DNA from: Paenibacillus sp. Soil787
GTDB lineage: Bacteria > Bacillota > Bacilli > Paenibacillales > NBRC-103111
NCBI RefSeq assembly: GCF_001429545.1
Contig: NZ_LMSP01000046.1
Location: 117,649-181,648 of the forward strand
Reading direction: 5' to 3'
Length of the DNA stretch: 64,000 nucleotides
The notes under the pieces were generated by a model. It made no database searches, was not told the origin of the DNA, and worked only from the letters and a program-made list of their open reading frames with translations. Below, in pieces: positions 26,501 through 34,139 of the stretch (positions are counted from its first letter, which is position 1; every line of letters starts with the position of its first letter). The position numbers and the translations under genes are program-made.

Positions 26501-28753
26501 CAATTCCGCAGCAAAAGCCATTTCTCATTTGGTTTGTTCGTCACTCCTTGGGTTAAACCTCTGCAGGTTTGTTTGGAGCATTTGAAGGAGTCATTCCGAA
26601 GCGGGATCGAAGATGGGGACTTGGTTTTCGCTGGTTATGCCCTTACTTATCAGGTTTTGGCGAAGGATTTTCAGGGTGTTGTCCTTTCGGAAGTGCAAGA
26701 AGATCTAGCCAAAAACTATCGGATATTGGAACAGACCAATCATCACGACACCCTTCTTATGTTAGAAATGCTCCGTAAGGTCATTCATAATTTGGAAGGG
26801 AAGTCTGAGAATCCCCTGATTATCGGCAAGGATGAAGAAGACGAAGATCAATTTGTCCGTAAGCTGGAGATCCACCCGAACCAAGTCATTTTTCATGAGT
26901 ATACCGTAAAAAAAATGATGCTGTATTATTTATTTGGTCAATATGAGGAAGCTTTAAAGTTCGGTAAAGATGCGGAGCCTATGCAGTCTGTTTCTTTCGG
27001 GCTGTTTCATATTCCTGAGAACTATTTCTACTATGCTTTAACAATAGCTGCTAAATATAAAGAGGCTGCAATGTTAGAGCGGAAGATGATGACCAAACAG
27101 ATGAAAAAGATGCTTCGCAAGATGGATAAATGGGCTGCGCATTGTCCGGAAAACTTTTTGCATATTAGCCTATTAATGCATGCGGAATGGAACCGGGTAA
27201 CAGGCCATTTTCATAAAGCGGAGCAAGAATACGAAACGGCAATCCGGCAAGCGAGGGAGCAGGGTTTCATCCAGCATGAGGCAATTGCCTGTGAGCTAGC
27301 AGGGAAGATGTATAAGGAAGCCGGACGTGAAAAGATTGCCAAAACCTATTTCGTCGATGCTTATTACGGTTATCTAAGCTGGGGTGCGAAAGCTAAGGCC
27401 GAGGAATTAATGCTGCGTTATCCAGCCTATTTAACATCACTCAAGGATTCAATGGATTGGAGCACAACCAAAATAAGTGACTATTCGCTGCAGGCGCTTG
27501 ATTTTATGACGATTATGAACACGTCAAGGTCGTTGTCGAGTGAAGTTAACTTGGAGCAATTGATCAAACGGTTAATGGAAATTGTAACCTATTCGTCTGG
27601 CGCGGAGAGAAGTATCCTTGTATTGAAGGAACGCGACAGCTTATTTGTAGAGGCTGAGATGCTAGCCATTGATGGCAAGGATTCCTGTACCGTAAGCTCT
27701 GTTTTACTCGAAACAAGGGAAGATCTCCCGGCAGCTGTGATTCAATTCGTGGCACGAACCAAGGAAGGCGTAGTTCTCGATGATGCCGAGAATAAGGGAT
27801 TTTTTACACATGACCCGTATATTCGGGCAACGGAGAGTAAATCGATATTCTGTGAACCGATCCTGCATCAGGGCAATCTAGTAGGCGTCTTCTATCTTGA
27901 AAATAATTTGATTCGCAATGCCTTTACATCAGACCGTCTTGATATTATCAAGCTGTTGTCTGCTCAGGCGGCAATTTCGATCGAGAATGCGAGACTCTAT
28001 AATGATTTGGAGTCCAAAGTCAAAGAACGGACGAACGAATTGATCTTGATGGAGACGTCGCGTCGAGACCTGCTGTCTAATATTTCCCATGATTTGGGCA
28101 CGCCGCTCACATCCATACAGGGTTATGTTGAGGCTATTCTGGATGGGGTTATTCAAGAGCCTGAGGAACAGAGAAAGTACCTTTCGGTCGTTCACATGCG
28201 GATTGTCGGCATTCAACGGCTCATTACGGATCTCTATCAGTTAAGTCGACTTGAGACTAAGCAGTTCCATTTCCAGCTAGCCCCAACGTCATGCGGAACG
28301 ATGGTTCGCCAGCTTTTTGCGAAGTATGAGCTGGATGCAGCGAATGCCGGCATTACATATACGCTAAACATGGCTCATTCGGAAGGCGAAGAACTGCTTT
28401 TAACTGTAGATACAGATCGTATTGAACAGGTGTATGCGAATATTTTGTACAATGCAATTAAATTTTCTACTAGAGGCGGATTCATTGATGTTCACGTGGA
28501 AATCAAGGATGAACCGAGTGAGTTAGTGATTCGGGTTACCGATTCCGGCGTGGGGATTAGCGAAGAGGATCTTCCGCATATTTTTGAAAGGTTTTACAAA
28601 GTCTCCAAATCCCGCAGCACGTCTGGCGGCAGTGGTCTGGGACTCGCGATTGCAAAGGAGATCGTACAGTATCACGGTGGCCAGATTTGGGCGGAAAGCC
28701 GTCTTGGAAAAGGCTGCAGCATCTCGTTCTCGTTACCTGTGCATCGGATTTAA
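23558..28753 (+). CDS. giant hybrid: Ser/Thr kinase, AAA ATPase, GAF, histidine kinase
   Basis: A 1731-residue protein. Residues 8-270 are a Ser/Thr kinase with Lys36, the catalytic loop HKDIKPSN (Asp128) and DFS in place of DFG (Asp147). Next comes an AAA/ATPase module with Walker A GESGYGKS (327-334) and Walker B LFLDD (about 454-458), then a long helical, TPR-like region to about 1310. A GAF domain (about 1320-1480), HisKA with His1511 (NISHDLGTPL) and an ATPase domain (DSGVG at 1662, GSGLGLAIAKE) end the protein. This architecture is known from cyanobacterial and myxobacterial serine/threonine-histidine hybrid kinases. No transmembrane helix is evident, and no response regulator is adjacent. 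Start ATG 23558 follows AGGAGG. Confidence 0.9.
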   Translation: MLILPEYELIRQIYQGERTVLYRAVHKPSMEKVIIKTLRSDFPVSADIARLKREYEIGIMLDFPGIVKPLALPKYQNSLALILEDFDGETLSAYFPMFRQSIEAFLIAAIQLVKIVGDIHQRYVIHKDIKPSNIIINPDRQIMKLADFSISSFTRERQEMLDPLMLEGTLSYMSPEQTGRMNRIIDYRTDYYSLGVTFYEMLTGRLPFQTEDPVELIHCHFAVTPTPPESLRMGIPKPLSDIVMKLLAKNAEDRYQSAYGIIQDLEHILMLSNSGEEMTDFAVGLYDMTDMFQIPQGLYGRAQEIENLLHVYGRAVHGSLEAVWVTGESGYGKSFLIAETMKTVLKDNGWFLSGRFEPNKQHVSYHALSKALRQLVRQLLTEKDHQIEEYRGRLLKVLGTSGKVLTDLVPDLELLIGEQPIAKQLPPQETQNRLHFLLHQFLLIFCVKDRPIVLFLDDLQWADAASLQFLDLLLNDSQMKYFLFIGSYRSEYDTNWLSSTHVQLLDKLPERLVTERIILQPLEIEDVKQLIAESLKTEQQQVVELAQLVLQKTGGNPFFVKQFLTALHEQSLLAFNYEVNRWIWDIVEIQKLRITDNLMFLLAEKLQRMPPRTQYLMRLAACLGASFDLEALGIIAKMSFTDVLHELEIAIQNGLMIPVGTDYKFFIEIQGNSTARDIRFMFVHDSIQEAVYGSIEESMLPEMHLNIAHQLLEHLTEDQAEPRLFDIVNHMNIGSNLLTEREELIQLLEFNFAAGRKAKSSNAYRSALQYYNKALTLLKLVEGVELNDLSFSIRLEKSEVLYLNGQADEAEISYEELLVDARTNELKLEVYNLQVILYTNVGKQHKSVEVGLKALAEQGIRVSKEPTGMNIFFEYMKLKAMIGRKNTLQLYDLPIMEDEYRTKLMNLMMSIAISAYFVNTNLFVLFMFIMTKHALKYGNTPMMAYVYGSYGLILGSGFGDYQLGYQYGQLGERMNARFQSHQFRSKSHFSFGLFVTPWVKPLQVCLEHLKESFRSGIEDGDLVFAGYALTYQVLAKDFQGVVLSEVQEDLAKNYRILEQTNHHDTLLMLEMLRKVIHNLEGKSENPLIIGKDEEDEDQFVRKLEIHPNQVIFHEYTVKKMMLYYLFGQYEEALKFGKDAEPMQSVSFGLFHIPENYFYYALTIAAKYKEAAMLERKMMTKQMKKMLRKMDKWAAHCPENFLHISLLMHAEWNRVTGHFHKAEQEYETAIRQAREQGFIQHEAIACELAGKMYKEAGREKIAKTYFVDAYYGYLSWGAKAKAEELMLRYPAYLTSLKDSMDWSTTKISDYSLQALDFMTIMNTSRSLSSEVNLEQLIKRLMEIVTYSSGAERSILVLKERDSLFVEAEMLAIDGKDSCTVSSVLLETREDLPAAVIQFVARTKEGVVLDDAENKGFFTHDPYIRATESKSIFCEPILHQGNLVGVFYLENNLIRNAFTSDRLDIIKLLSAQAAISIENARLYNDLESKVKERTNELILMETSRRDLLSNISHDLGTPLTSIQGYVEAILDGVIQEPEEQRKYLSVVHMRIVGIQRLITDLYQLSRLETKQFHFQLAPTSCGTMVRQLFAKYELDAANAGITYTLNMAHSEGEELLLTVDTDRIEQVYANILYNAIKFSTRGGFIDVHVEIKDEPSELVIRVTDSGVGISEEDLPHIFERFYKVSKSRSTSGGSGLGLAIAKEIVQYHGGQIWAESRLGKGCSISFSLPVHRI

Positions 28754-28761
28754 GCCGCAAG

Positions 28762-28806
28762 AACCGTATACTTCACATGATCCCAGTGTGCGGTATACGG
28801 TTTTTT
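28762..28806 (+). terminator. terminator of the hybrid kinase gene
   Basis: AACCGTATAC (28762-28771) pairs with GTATACGGTT (28793-28802), with a CACA/TGTG inner stem, followed by TTTT. Confidence 0.85.
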
Positions 28807-28809
28807 GGG

Positions 28810-29148
28810 CTAGGGTCGAATGGTAACTCTGGTGTGAATGGGCACAAGTGCGGCTAACTCAAGCACATCATCGTTATGCATGCGGATACAGCCGTGCGAT
28901 GTCCTCTTGCCTATGGAAGAAGGATCATTCGTGCCGTGGATACCATAATGAGGTTTGCTTAAACCCATCCACAAGACACCGAATGGGCCTCCAGGATTGG
29001 GTTGTTTATTGATAATAAAAAACTCACCCGTCGGTGTATTGGTTAACATTTTACCAATACCAACTGGGAATCCACGTACAACGATGTTTACATCCAAAAG
29101 ATATAATTGAAAGTCAGAAAGATCAACAATAATTCGGTAATTGGGCAT
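28810..29148 (-). CDS. L,D-transpeptidase, YkuD catalytic domain
   Basis: A 112-residue protein consisting only of a YkuD domain, with His71 (IHGTND) and the catalytic SHGCIRM motif (His85, Cys87, Arg89). The family forms 3-3 peptide cross-links in peptidoglycan or acts in spore wall remodelling. Unlike B. subtilis YkuD it has no N-terminal LysM domain and no signal peptide, so how it reaches the wall is unclear. Start ATG 29148 follows GAGGTGA. It is convergent with the hybrid kinase and divergent from the alcohol dehydrogenase. Confidence 0.88.
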   Translation of the reverse strand: MPNYRIIVDLSDFQLYLLDVNIVVRGFPVGIGKMLTNTPTGEFFIINKQPNPGGPFGVLWMGLSKPHYGIHGTNDPSSIGKRTSHGCIRMHNDDVLELAALVPIHTRVTIRP

Positions 29149-29253
29149 AGGATTGTCACCTCAATCTATACTATGTTAAATGGAACGATTTCGATATTGA
29201 AACTTACATGTGATATACTGCTGTAGATATCAGTCACCGAAGGAGAAACAGTC

Positions 29254-30423
29254 ATGCAATCATTTCTACAGTTTAATCCAACGAAATTATGGTTTGGCCA
29301 AGGTCAAATTGAGCAGCTGCAGCAGGAACTTGGTACTGCTGGCAAGCGAGTTTTGCTCGTGTACGGCGGTGGAAGCATTAAGGAAAATGGCGTATACGAT
29401 GCTGTTATGGAACAGCTTACATATAGGCAAGCAGAAGTGTTTGAAATGTCCGGAGTTGAGCCTAATCCACGGCTCAACACTGTACGGAAGGGCATAGAAA
29501 TTTGCCGCGATATGCAAATCGAGCTCATTTTGGCCGTTGGCGGGGGCAGTGTGATTGATTGTGTTAAAGCGATTTCCGTGGGGGTTTACTATGACGGGGA
29601 TGTTTGGGACATCATTACTCGGAAAGCTGTGCCTCACAAAGCGCTTCCTTTCGGAACGGTATTAACCCTTGCGGCAACAGGTTCAGAGATGAATAATATT
29701 TCAGTCATTACCCATTGGGAGAAAAATGAAAAGCGTGGTTGGAGCAGTCCTTTATCATATCCAGCTTTCTCTATTTTAGATCCTTCGTACACGTATTCGG
29801 TACCTTTGGATCAGACCGTTTATGGCATCGTAGATATGATGTCGCATGTGCTGGAGCAGTACTTCCACCTGACGGAGAACACACCTATGATTGATCGTTT
29901 CATGGAATCAGTACTCTTGACAGTCATTGAAGCTGCACCGAAGCTGCTTGCCGATCTTAACAGCTATGAACATAGAGCAACGATCATGTATGCGGGGACG
30001 ACGGCATTTAATGGGCTGCTGTCCAGCGGCACAGATGGTGGAGATTGGGCATCGCATCAGATCGAACATGGCTTGTCCGCCGTTTATGATATTCCGCATG
30101 GCGGAGGGCTTGGGATTGTCTTCCCGAACTGGATGAAGCATTGTGCGGAGGAAGATCCTTCGCGGATGATGAAGCTGGCGGTTGCTGTTTTCAGTATCGA
30201 TCCATCGGATAAAACGGATCATGAAATTGCACTCGAAGGGATTGACGCCCTGCGAAATTTCTGGAATTCCCTAGGTGCGCCGAATCGCTTAGGGGATTAC
30301 GGGATTGATGATTCGCGGATTGAAGAATTAGTCCATAAATCATTCATGAAGGATAAAGTAGGGCAATACAAAATGATGACGCGAGAATCAGTCAGAGATA
30401 TTTTGATTCGATCATTAACCTAG
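29254..30423 (+). CDS. iron-containing alcohol dehydrogenase (YugJ/BdhA-like)
   Basis: A 389-residue group III alcohol dehydrogenase. The N-terminal NAD(P)-binding part has VYGGGSIKENG and AVGGGSVIDCVK; the C-terminal metal-binding part has MSHVLEQYF and HGGGLGIVFPNWMKH, the family's iron-ligand region. Length and motifs match the NADH-dependent butanol dehydrogenase/YugJ subgroup, which reduces aldehydes to alcohols. Start ATG 29254 follows GAAGGAGA. It is a single-gene unit with its own terminator at 30430. Confidence 0.92.
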   Translation: MQSFLQFNPTKLWFGQGQIEQLQQELGTAGKRVLLVYGGGSIKENGVYDAVMEQLTYRQAEVFEMSGVEPNPRLNTVRKGIEICRDMQIELILAVGGGSVIDCVKAISVGVYYDGDVWDIITRKAVPHKALPFGTVLTLAATGSEMNNISVITHWEKNEKRGWSSPLSYPAFSILDPSYTYSVPLDQTVYGIVDMMSHVLEQYFHLTENTPMIDRFMESVLLTVIEAAPKLLADLNSYEHRATIMYAGTTAFNGLLSSGTDGGDWASHQIEHGLSAVYDIPHGGGLGIVFPNWMKHCAEEDPSRMMKLAVAVFSIDPSDKTDHEIALEGIDALRNFWNSLGAPNRLGDYGIDDSRIEELVHKSFMKDKVGQYKMMTRESVRDILIRSLT

Positions 30424-30429
30424 GAGATA

Positions 30430-30476
30430 AGCTATCCCGATGTAGATGGAACTACACGGGGTAGCTTTTATATTTT
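30430..30476 (+). terminator. terminator of the alcohol dehydrogenase gene
   Basis: AGCTATCCCG-A-TGTAG (30430-30445) pairs with CTACACGGGGTAGCT (30452-30466), with one bulge and one G-U pair, then TTTATATTTT. Confidence 0.8.
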
Positions 30477-30679
30477 CGCAAACTTTAAAATTGCACAAAC
30501 TCGTAGAGATATGGTGAATAATCGTGTAAAGTTAAAGGTGACAACCCATATTATGTAAAGTCTCGAGGGAGTTGATTTAATCAAGAGATTCTGAGATATC
30601 TACAAAAGATAAGATAAGATAAGACATAGATGCTCGAGTGTATATTTTCAATCAAGAAAAATCGTGAAGGACAACAAGC

Positions 30680-30880
30680 ATGAAAAAACCTCTTGTCATA
30701 GGCATATCTGGAGGCTCCGGAAACTTAGACCTTGTAAGACACAGTCATGATAAGTACGTGGAACCAACAAAATGGTATGCCGATCTTATTACTAATGGAA
30801 CTAGTAGTGATAATAAGGGGAGACAAATCATTGTTGATTGGATTCAACAGGAATTAACATGCAGAGAATCTCGTTTCTGA
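30680..30880 (+). pseudogene. uridine-kinase-like gene with internal deletion
   Basis: The 66-codon frame begins MKKPLVIGISGGSG, the exact lead-in to a P-loop kinase Walker A, but then jumps to VRHSHDKYVEPTKWYADL, which resembles the C-terminal region of uridine kinases (recalled as VRPMHxQFVEPTKKYAD). Everything between, including GKT/S and the catalytic core, is missing, about 130-140 residues by comparison with the usual ~210. The frame is preserved, so a short protein could still be made but could not bind ATP normally. Upstream sequence has only a moderate ribosome site (GAAGGAC). Family assignment is from memory. Confidence 0.6.
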
Positions 30881-30903
30881 TCGTGTATAGAAAGGAAGCT
30901 CAA

Positions 30904-31656
30904 ATGCCATTCTTAAAACGAATCTCCCTGGATTGGTCCCAGCTAACACCAGAGGATAAAGAACAATTTCCATACCATATACCAACCATTCAATCCTTCA
31001 ATGAATACAAATTTGAATCTAACGTCACTTTTTTTATTGGTAACAATGGGTCAGGGAAGTCTACTTTACTTGAGGCAATTGGCGTATCTTGCGGATTCAG
31101 CGTTGTAGGCGGCAAGGATCTAACGATTTCGAAGGAAAAAGACGATGTATCTTTAGCAAGTATAATGCGGCTGTCTTGGCTTCCTAGGGTTAAGGATGGG
31201 TTTTTTTTCCGTGCCGAGACATTTGATACGTTTGCCGGTTATATTGATGAACTCGCGAAAGACCCCTATGTAGGGCAATCAGCGTATGCACCCTATGGGG
31301 GGAAATCGTTGAATCAGCAGTCGCATGGACAAGCCTTTTTAACTTTTTTGAAAAATAGATTAGGCGGTAAGGGATTATATCTCTTAGACGAGCCAGAGTC
31401 GGCCTTATCCCCGCAAAACCAATTAGCATTCTTGAGAATGATATGGGAATTGGAGCAGTTGGGCCAAGCGCAGTTTATCATCGCCACTCATTCTCCGATA
31501 TTGATGGCGTACCCAAACGCGCAGATTTTGCAATTTTCTGAAACGACAATCGAACCTATCGCGTATGAAGATACTGAGCATTTTACTCTGACGAGAGACT
31601 TTTTAAATCACAGAGAGCGCTATTTTCGGGCTTTGTTTGAAGAAGAAGACAACTAA
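30904..31656 (+). CDS. AAA/ABC-type ATPase of unknown role
   Basis: A 250-residue stand-alone ATPase with Walker A GNNGSGKS (46-53), an ABC-type signature region SHGQ (140-143), Walker B YLLDEPES (about 159-166) and the switch histidine in ATHSP. These belong to the RecF/SMC-like predicted ATPases (AAA_21/AAA_23). No transmembrane helix or transport partner is seen. The start ATG 30904 follows AAAGGAAG by about 6 nt; the frame is open upstream but overlaps the kinase remnant. The neighbour at 31675 begins 18 nt after its stop and may be co-expressed. Cellular role unknown. Confidence 0.8.
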   Translation: MPFLKRISLDWSQLTPEDKEQFPYHIPTIQSFNEYKFESNVTFFIGNNGSGKSTLLEAIGVSCGFSVVGGKDLTISKEKDDVSLASIMRLSWLPRVKDGFFFRAETFDTFAGYIDELAKDPYVGQSAYAPYGGKSLNQQSHGQAFLTFLKNRLGGKGLYLLDEPESALSPQNQLAFLRMIWELEQLGQAQFIIATHSPILMAYPNAQILQFSETTIEPIAYEDTEHFTLTRDFLNHRERYFRALFEEEDN

Positions 31657-31674
31657 CAATTAAGCAACGGGGGA

Positions 31675-31875
31675 ATGAGAATTGGCATTTTTCAATTTGA
31701 ATTCGTCCTGCCGCATGAAACGCCAATCTCCATAGGTGTTAGCCCGATCTGGGTGCGGACAGGCTTAGATATTGATAATGCCATTGATCCTTCGGATCGT
31801 AACGATATTGAAGTTCGGGCACACCCGCATACTGAAGTTGTTTTCTGGGAGATCTTTGACGAGTTGCTCGAGTAA
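31675..31875 (+). CDS. small protein of unknown function (66 aa)
   Basis: I do not recognise this protein. It begins MRIGIFQFEFVLPHETPISI and ends in an acidic stretch (FWEIFDELLE), with no signal or membrane segment. The ATG at 31675 touches the purine run GGGGGA with essentially no spacer, which is unfavourable; a different start cannot be excluded. It follows the ATPase gene by 18 nt and is closed by a terminator at 31884-31933, so it is probably the last gene of that unit. Confidence 0.5.
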   Translation: MRIGIFQFEFVLPHETPISIGVSPIWVRTGLDIDNAIDPSDRNDIEVRAHPHTEVVFWEIFDELLE

Positions 31876-31883
31876 TACATAAT

Positions 31884-31933
31884 AAGAGGCTGTCACCAAC
31901 GGTAGATGATTACCGGAGGGATAGCCTCTTTTC
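31884..31933 (+). terminator. terminator with nested hairpin
   Basis: AAGAGGCT (31884-31891) pairs with AGCCTCTT (31923-31930), enclosing CGGTA/TACCG, followed by TT-CATTT. Separates the unit ending at 31875 from the convergent gene at 31950. Confidence 0.75.
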
Positions 31934-31949
31934 ATTTCAATTAAAATTG

Positions 31950-32324
31950 TTAGGCATGTGCTAATTGTTTAAGTTCAAGTTTTCCAGTCGTTAAATACGT
32001 GAGTTCCGGTGTTGAGAAAAAGTCAGCTAATCGCCGAAGTCTCATATATATCGTTCGCAAAATAACGGAATCCATCTCTGTGATCATACTGCGATTTGCA
32101 ATAAAATCTCGCATGCCCACCTTGATCAGATAATCGCTATCTCGAAGGTCGGTTATCAGTTGTTTATTGGGAAGATCTCCGTAGTTGACTATGTACTTCG
32201 TTTGCACAAGAGCACTTTGATACAGTTCAGCACATGTTCGCGAAATTTGTACTTGCCTCTTTGCTCCCATAGCGTCAGTGACAGTAAGCATTTGATTTTT
32301 GGGATCTAAGGAGTTCTTTTTCAA
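31950..32324 (-). CDS. unknown protein, start uncertain
   Basis: I do not recognise this protein. With a TTG start at 32324 it has 124 residues, largely helical in character (MRDFIANRSMITEMDSVILR near the C-terminus), with no membrane segment. The TTG lacks a ribosome site, and the frame stays open without ATG, GTG or TTG for about 39 further codons, up to 32441, encoding protein-like sequence (LEQIHFIETRCINPQDAIIV). Either translation starts at a rare ATT near 32430-32435, after GAAGGGA, or the true 5-prime end has been lost. Treated as a possible gene or gene remnant. Confidence 0.45.
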   Translation of the reverse strand: MKKNSLDPKNQMLTVTDAMGAKRQVQISRTCAELYQSALVQTKYIVNYGDLPNKQLITDLRDSDYLIKVGMRDFIANRSMITEMDSVILRTIYMRLRRLADFFSTPELTYLTTGKLELKQLAHA

Positions 32325-32441
32325 ATAAACAATTTCGTGAGAGGCAATACCCTCTGTGAGTAAACGAACGATGATGGCATCTTGCGGATTGATACAGCGA
32401 GTTTCGATAAAATGAATTTGTTCTAATGTAATAATACGAAA

Positions 32442-33132
32442 TCAGCATCCCTTCAAGTGTGTAAATTGGATTTCAGTAAACTTTCATTGGGCTTTCAGTA
32501 ATAAGCAACTATATATCCTATGTGGGATATGGATTGAATATGACTATTTACAATAAAAAATTATTACCTCTATTTTCATGAAGAAGCAGGGAATACTTGG
32601 CTTATGCAGAAGATGAATGTATATTTTGGTATATGCAGAAGATGATTGTAAATATTTGTAAGTGGAATTAAAAGGAGGTTTGAAACTTCCAAACGATCCC
32701 ATCAAGAGGAACTACAATGCGTTATTTATCGAAAAAGCTGCCTTTTTGACCATTGAGGGGAACGACGATGCGTTAATTCGCAGTTTTGGGCTGAAATATA
32801 GCTCTCAAAGCGAAATAACGCATCGTCCTTCCGCTACGCTAGCGATATAGCCACATTCAAGCAAAATAGCGCATCGACGTTCCACTTTACGAGGTTTTCG
32901 GATGGTTGGAAGGAAACCAACGCTTCGTTCCACCTACGCGCATGAAAAATTAATTGGCAAAATCGACCTGAGACGAAGCCTCAGGTTTTTTACATGCGAT
33001 TGGATAAAAACATCCATAAATGGGCAAACACTTGGAGGTTAGCATCTGCTCGAATCAAATGTCCTCTTTTACATATCGACATTATGCCTTTTGTATGGGA
33101 TTATGAAGGAATGTGTGTTGGATTGATTTATG
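32442..33132. other. gene-free stretch with repeats
   Basis: No credible gene. Near 32604 and 32634 the string ATGCAGAAGATGA occurs twice, 30 nt apart. The GGAACG array follows at 32707-32883 with a further degenerate unit near 32910-32933. At 32960-32990 there is a CCTGAGacgaagcCTCAGG hairpin followed by TTTTTT, a terminator-like structure just before the dehydrogenase remnant. Short open frames here run through the repeats and are not believed. Confidence 0.65.
32707..32883. repeat. GGAACG array 1: two forward, two inverted units
   Basis: Forward units at 32707-32728 and 32757-32780 (AGGAACTACAATGCGTTATT and GGGGAACGACGATGCGTTAA) are followed by inverted units at 32811-32832 and 32862-32883 (complement of GGAAGGACGATGCGTTATTT and GGAACGTCGATGCGCTATTT). 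Forward and inverted units can pair over long loops. The same layout occurs at 40263-40492. Confidence 0.75.
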
Positions 33133-33439
33133 ACTCGATTGAACAAGTCGCTTCTGATATGATGGACAAGTATGGCAGAATCGATGTTCTCATTAACAAT
33201 GCCGGCTTTGCTGTCGGGGGGTATATGGAAGATGTACCGATGGAAGCGTGAGATCTCAGCTGGAAACGAATGTATTTGGCGTCATTGCGACAACGAGGGC
33301 TGTCCTACTGTCCTACCGCACATGCGCGCTCAGCAATATGGTTGTATTGTTAATGTTAGCAGTGTGAGCGGGCGGGTTATCCTCATTTACTGGCTATGCT
33401 CGATGGTATGAAGGCGCTTTGAATCGATTATTGAAATGA
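33133..33439 (+). pseudogene. short-chain dehydrogenase remnant with frameshifts
   Basis: Three successive frames spell a short-chain dehydrogenase: KYGRIDVLINNAGFAVGGYM, then QLETNVFGVIATTRAV, then LPHMRAQQYGCIVNVSSVSG, then FTGYARWYEGALNRLLK. The first break near 33250 looks like loss of one G. The second is an 8-bp tandem duplication of CTGTCCTA near 33300-33316. A third lies near 33376. The N-terminal nucleotide-binding part and the C-terminal third are absent. It is therefore a decayed fragment, inactive. Confidence 0.85.
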
Positions 33440-33486
33440 AGAGGGATGTACTTGTATAAGTACGAATAAACCAAGGAGTGAAATGA

Positions 33487-33996
33487 ATGTCTCGTAAGTG
33501 GGAAAGAATGGTAAGTAAGAATACGAAAGCAGTAAACAAGAATCGGTCGAAACAGGGGATTGCGCCAATTTCTTCGGATCCGGATCGATCAGAAGTGTTC
33601 AAGGGCAGAAGCATTATGTTAGCTTCATTTTTTGTTCTAATTTCCATCTTATTATTGTTTACTTTGACCAAAACAGATGGGGACAAGATGTACTGGTATA
33701 CGACACTCAGTTACATGGCGGTTGGACTGTTCGTTTATTTTATTCGCCGTCCTTATTTGAAGGTAAGTAAAACGAATCTTTCCAAGAGAGGATTCGCCAG
33801 AGAGCTTGTTCTAAATGCCGATAAAATTAAAGAAATCATATACTCTCCGGGTCAGGTGGTTATTGACCTGAATGGGAAGTCGCCTCGTTGGGTGTACAAC
33901 AAATCTCTGAATCGTTTCGACGTAGCGGCTATGGCTGCTAGATTGAAAAAATTTGCTGAGCAGAACCAGATTGCGTTTGTGGATAAAACGGTTTAG
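33487..33996 (+). CDS. membrane protein of unknown function (169 aa)
   Basis: A basic N-terminus (MSRKWERMVSKNTKAVNKNR) is followed by two hydrophobic helices at about 43-61 and 68-86 and a ~80-residue soluble C-terminal part with a small beta-rich segment (IIYSPGQVVIDLNGKSPRWV). I do not recognise the family, although it resembles small two-helix proteins found in Bacillales. Start ATG 33487 follows AAGGAGTG. It stands alone and ends before a bidirectional terminator. Confidence 0.7.
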   Translation: MSRKWERMVSKNTKAVNKNRSKQGIAPISSDPDRSEVFKGRSIMLASFFVLISILLLFTLTKTDGDKMYWYTTLSYMAVGLFVYFIRRPYLKVSKTNLSKRGFARELVLNADKIKEIIYSPGQVVIDLNGKSPRWVYNKSLNRFDVAAMAARLKKFAEQNQIAFVDKTV

Positions 33997-34089
33997 GTGC
34001 GGATAGCCACGGCTTGGTGTAGTTGCAGAAACGCGATATGGAACGCGAAATAAGTGCAGATGCAAGACGTGAAGCGCATAAATGATGAA

Positions 34090-34119
34090 AAAAGCCCAAT
34101 TTGACGTTGGGCTTTTTTT
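34090..34119. terminator. bidirectional terminator
   Basis: AAGCCCAA and TTGGGCTT form an 8-bp stem around TTTGACG, flanked by AAAA on the left and TTTTTTT on the right. It can end both the gene at 33487 and the convergent gene at 34140. Confidence 0.88.
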
Positions 34120-34139
34120 GCTATTTGGGAGAGATATTC

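Noticed and set aside
32662..32850. Open frame overlapping the GGAACG array
   Set aside because: It reads through forward and inverted repeat units and its GTG start has no ribosome site; the AAAGGAGG in it is downstream of the start.
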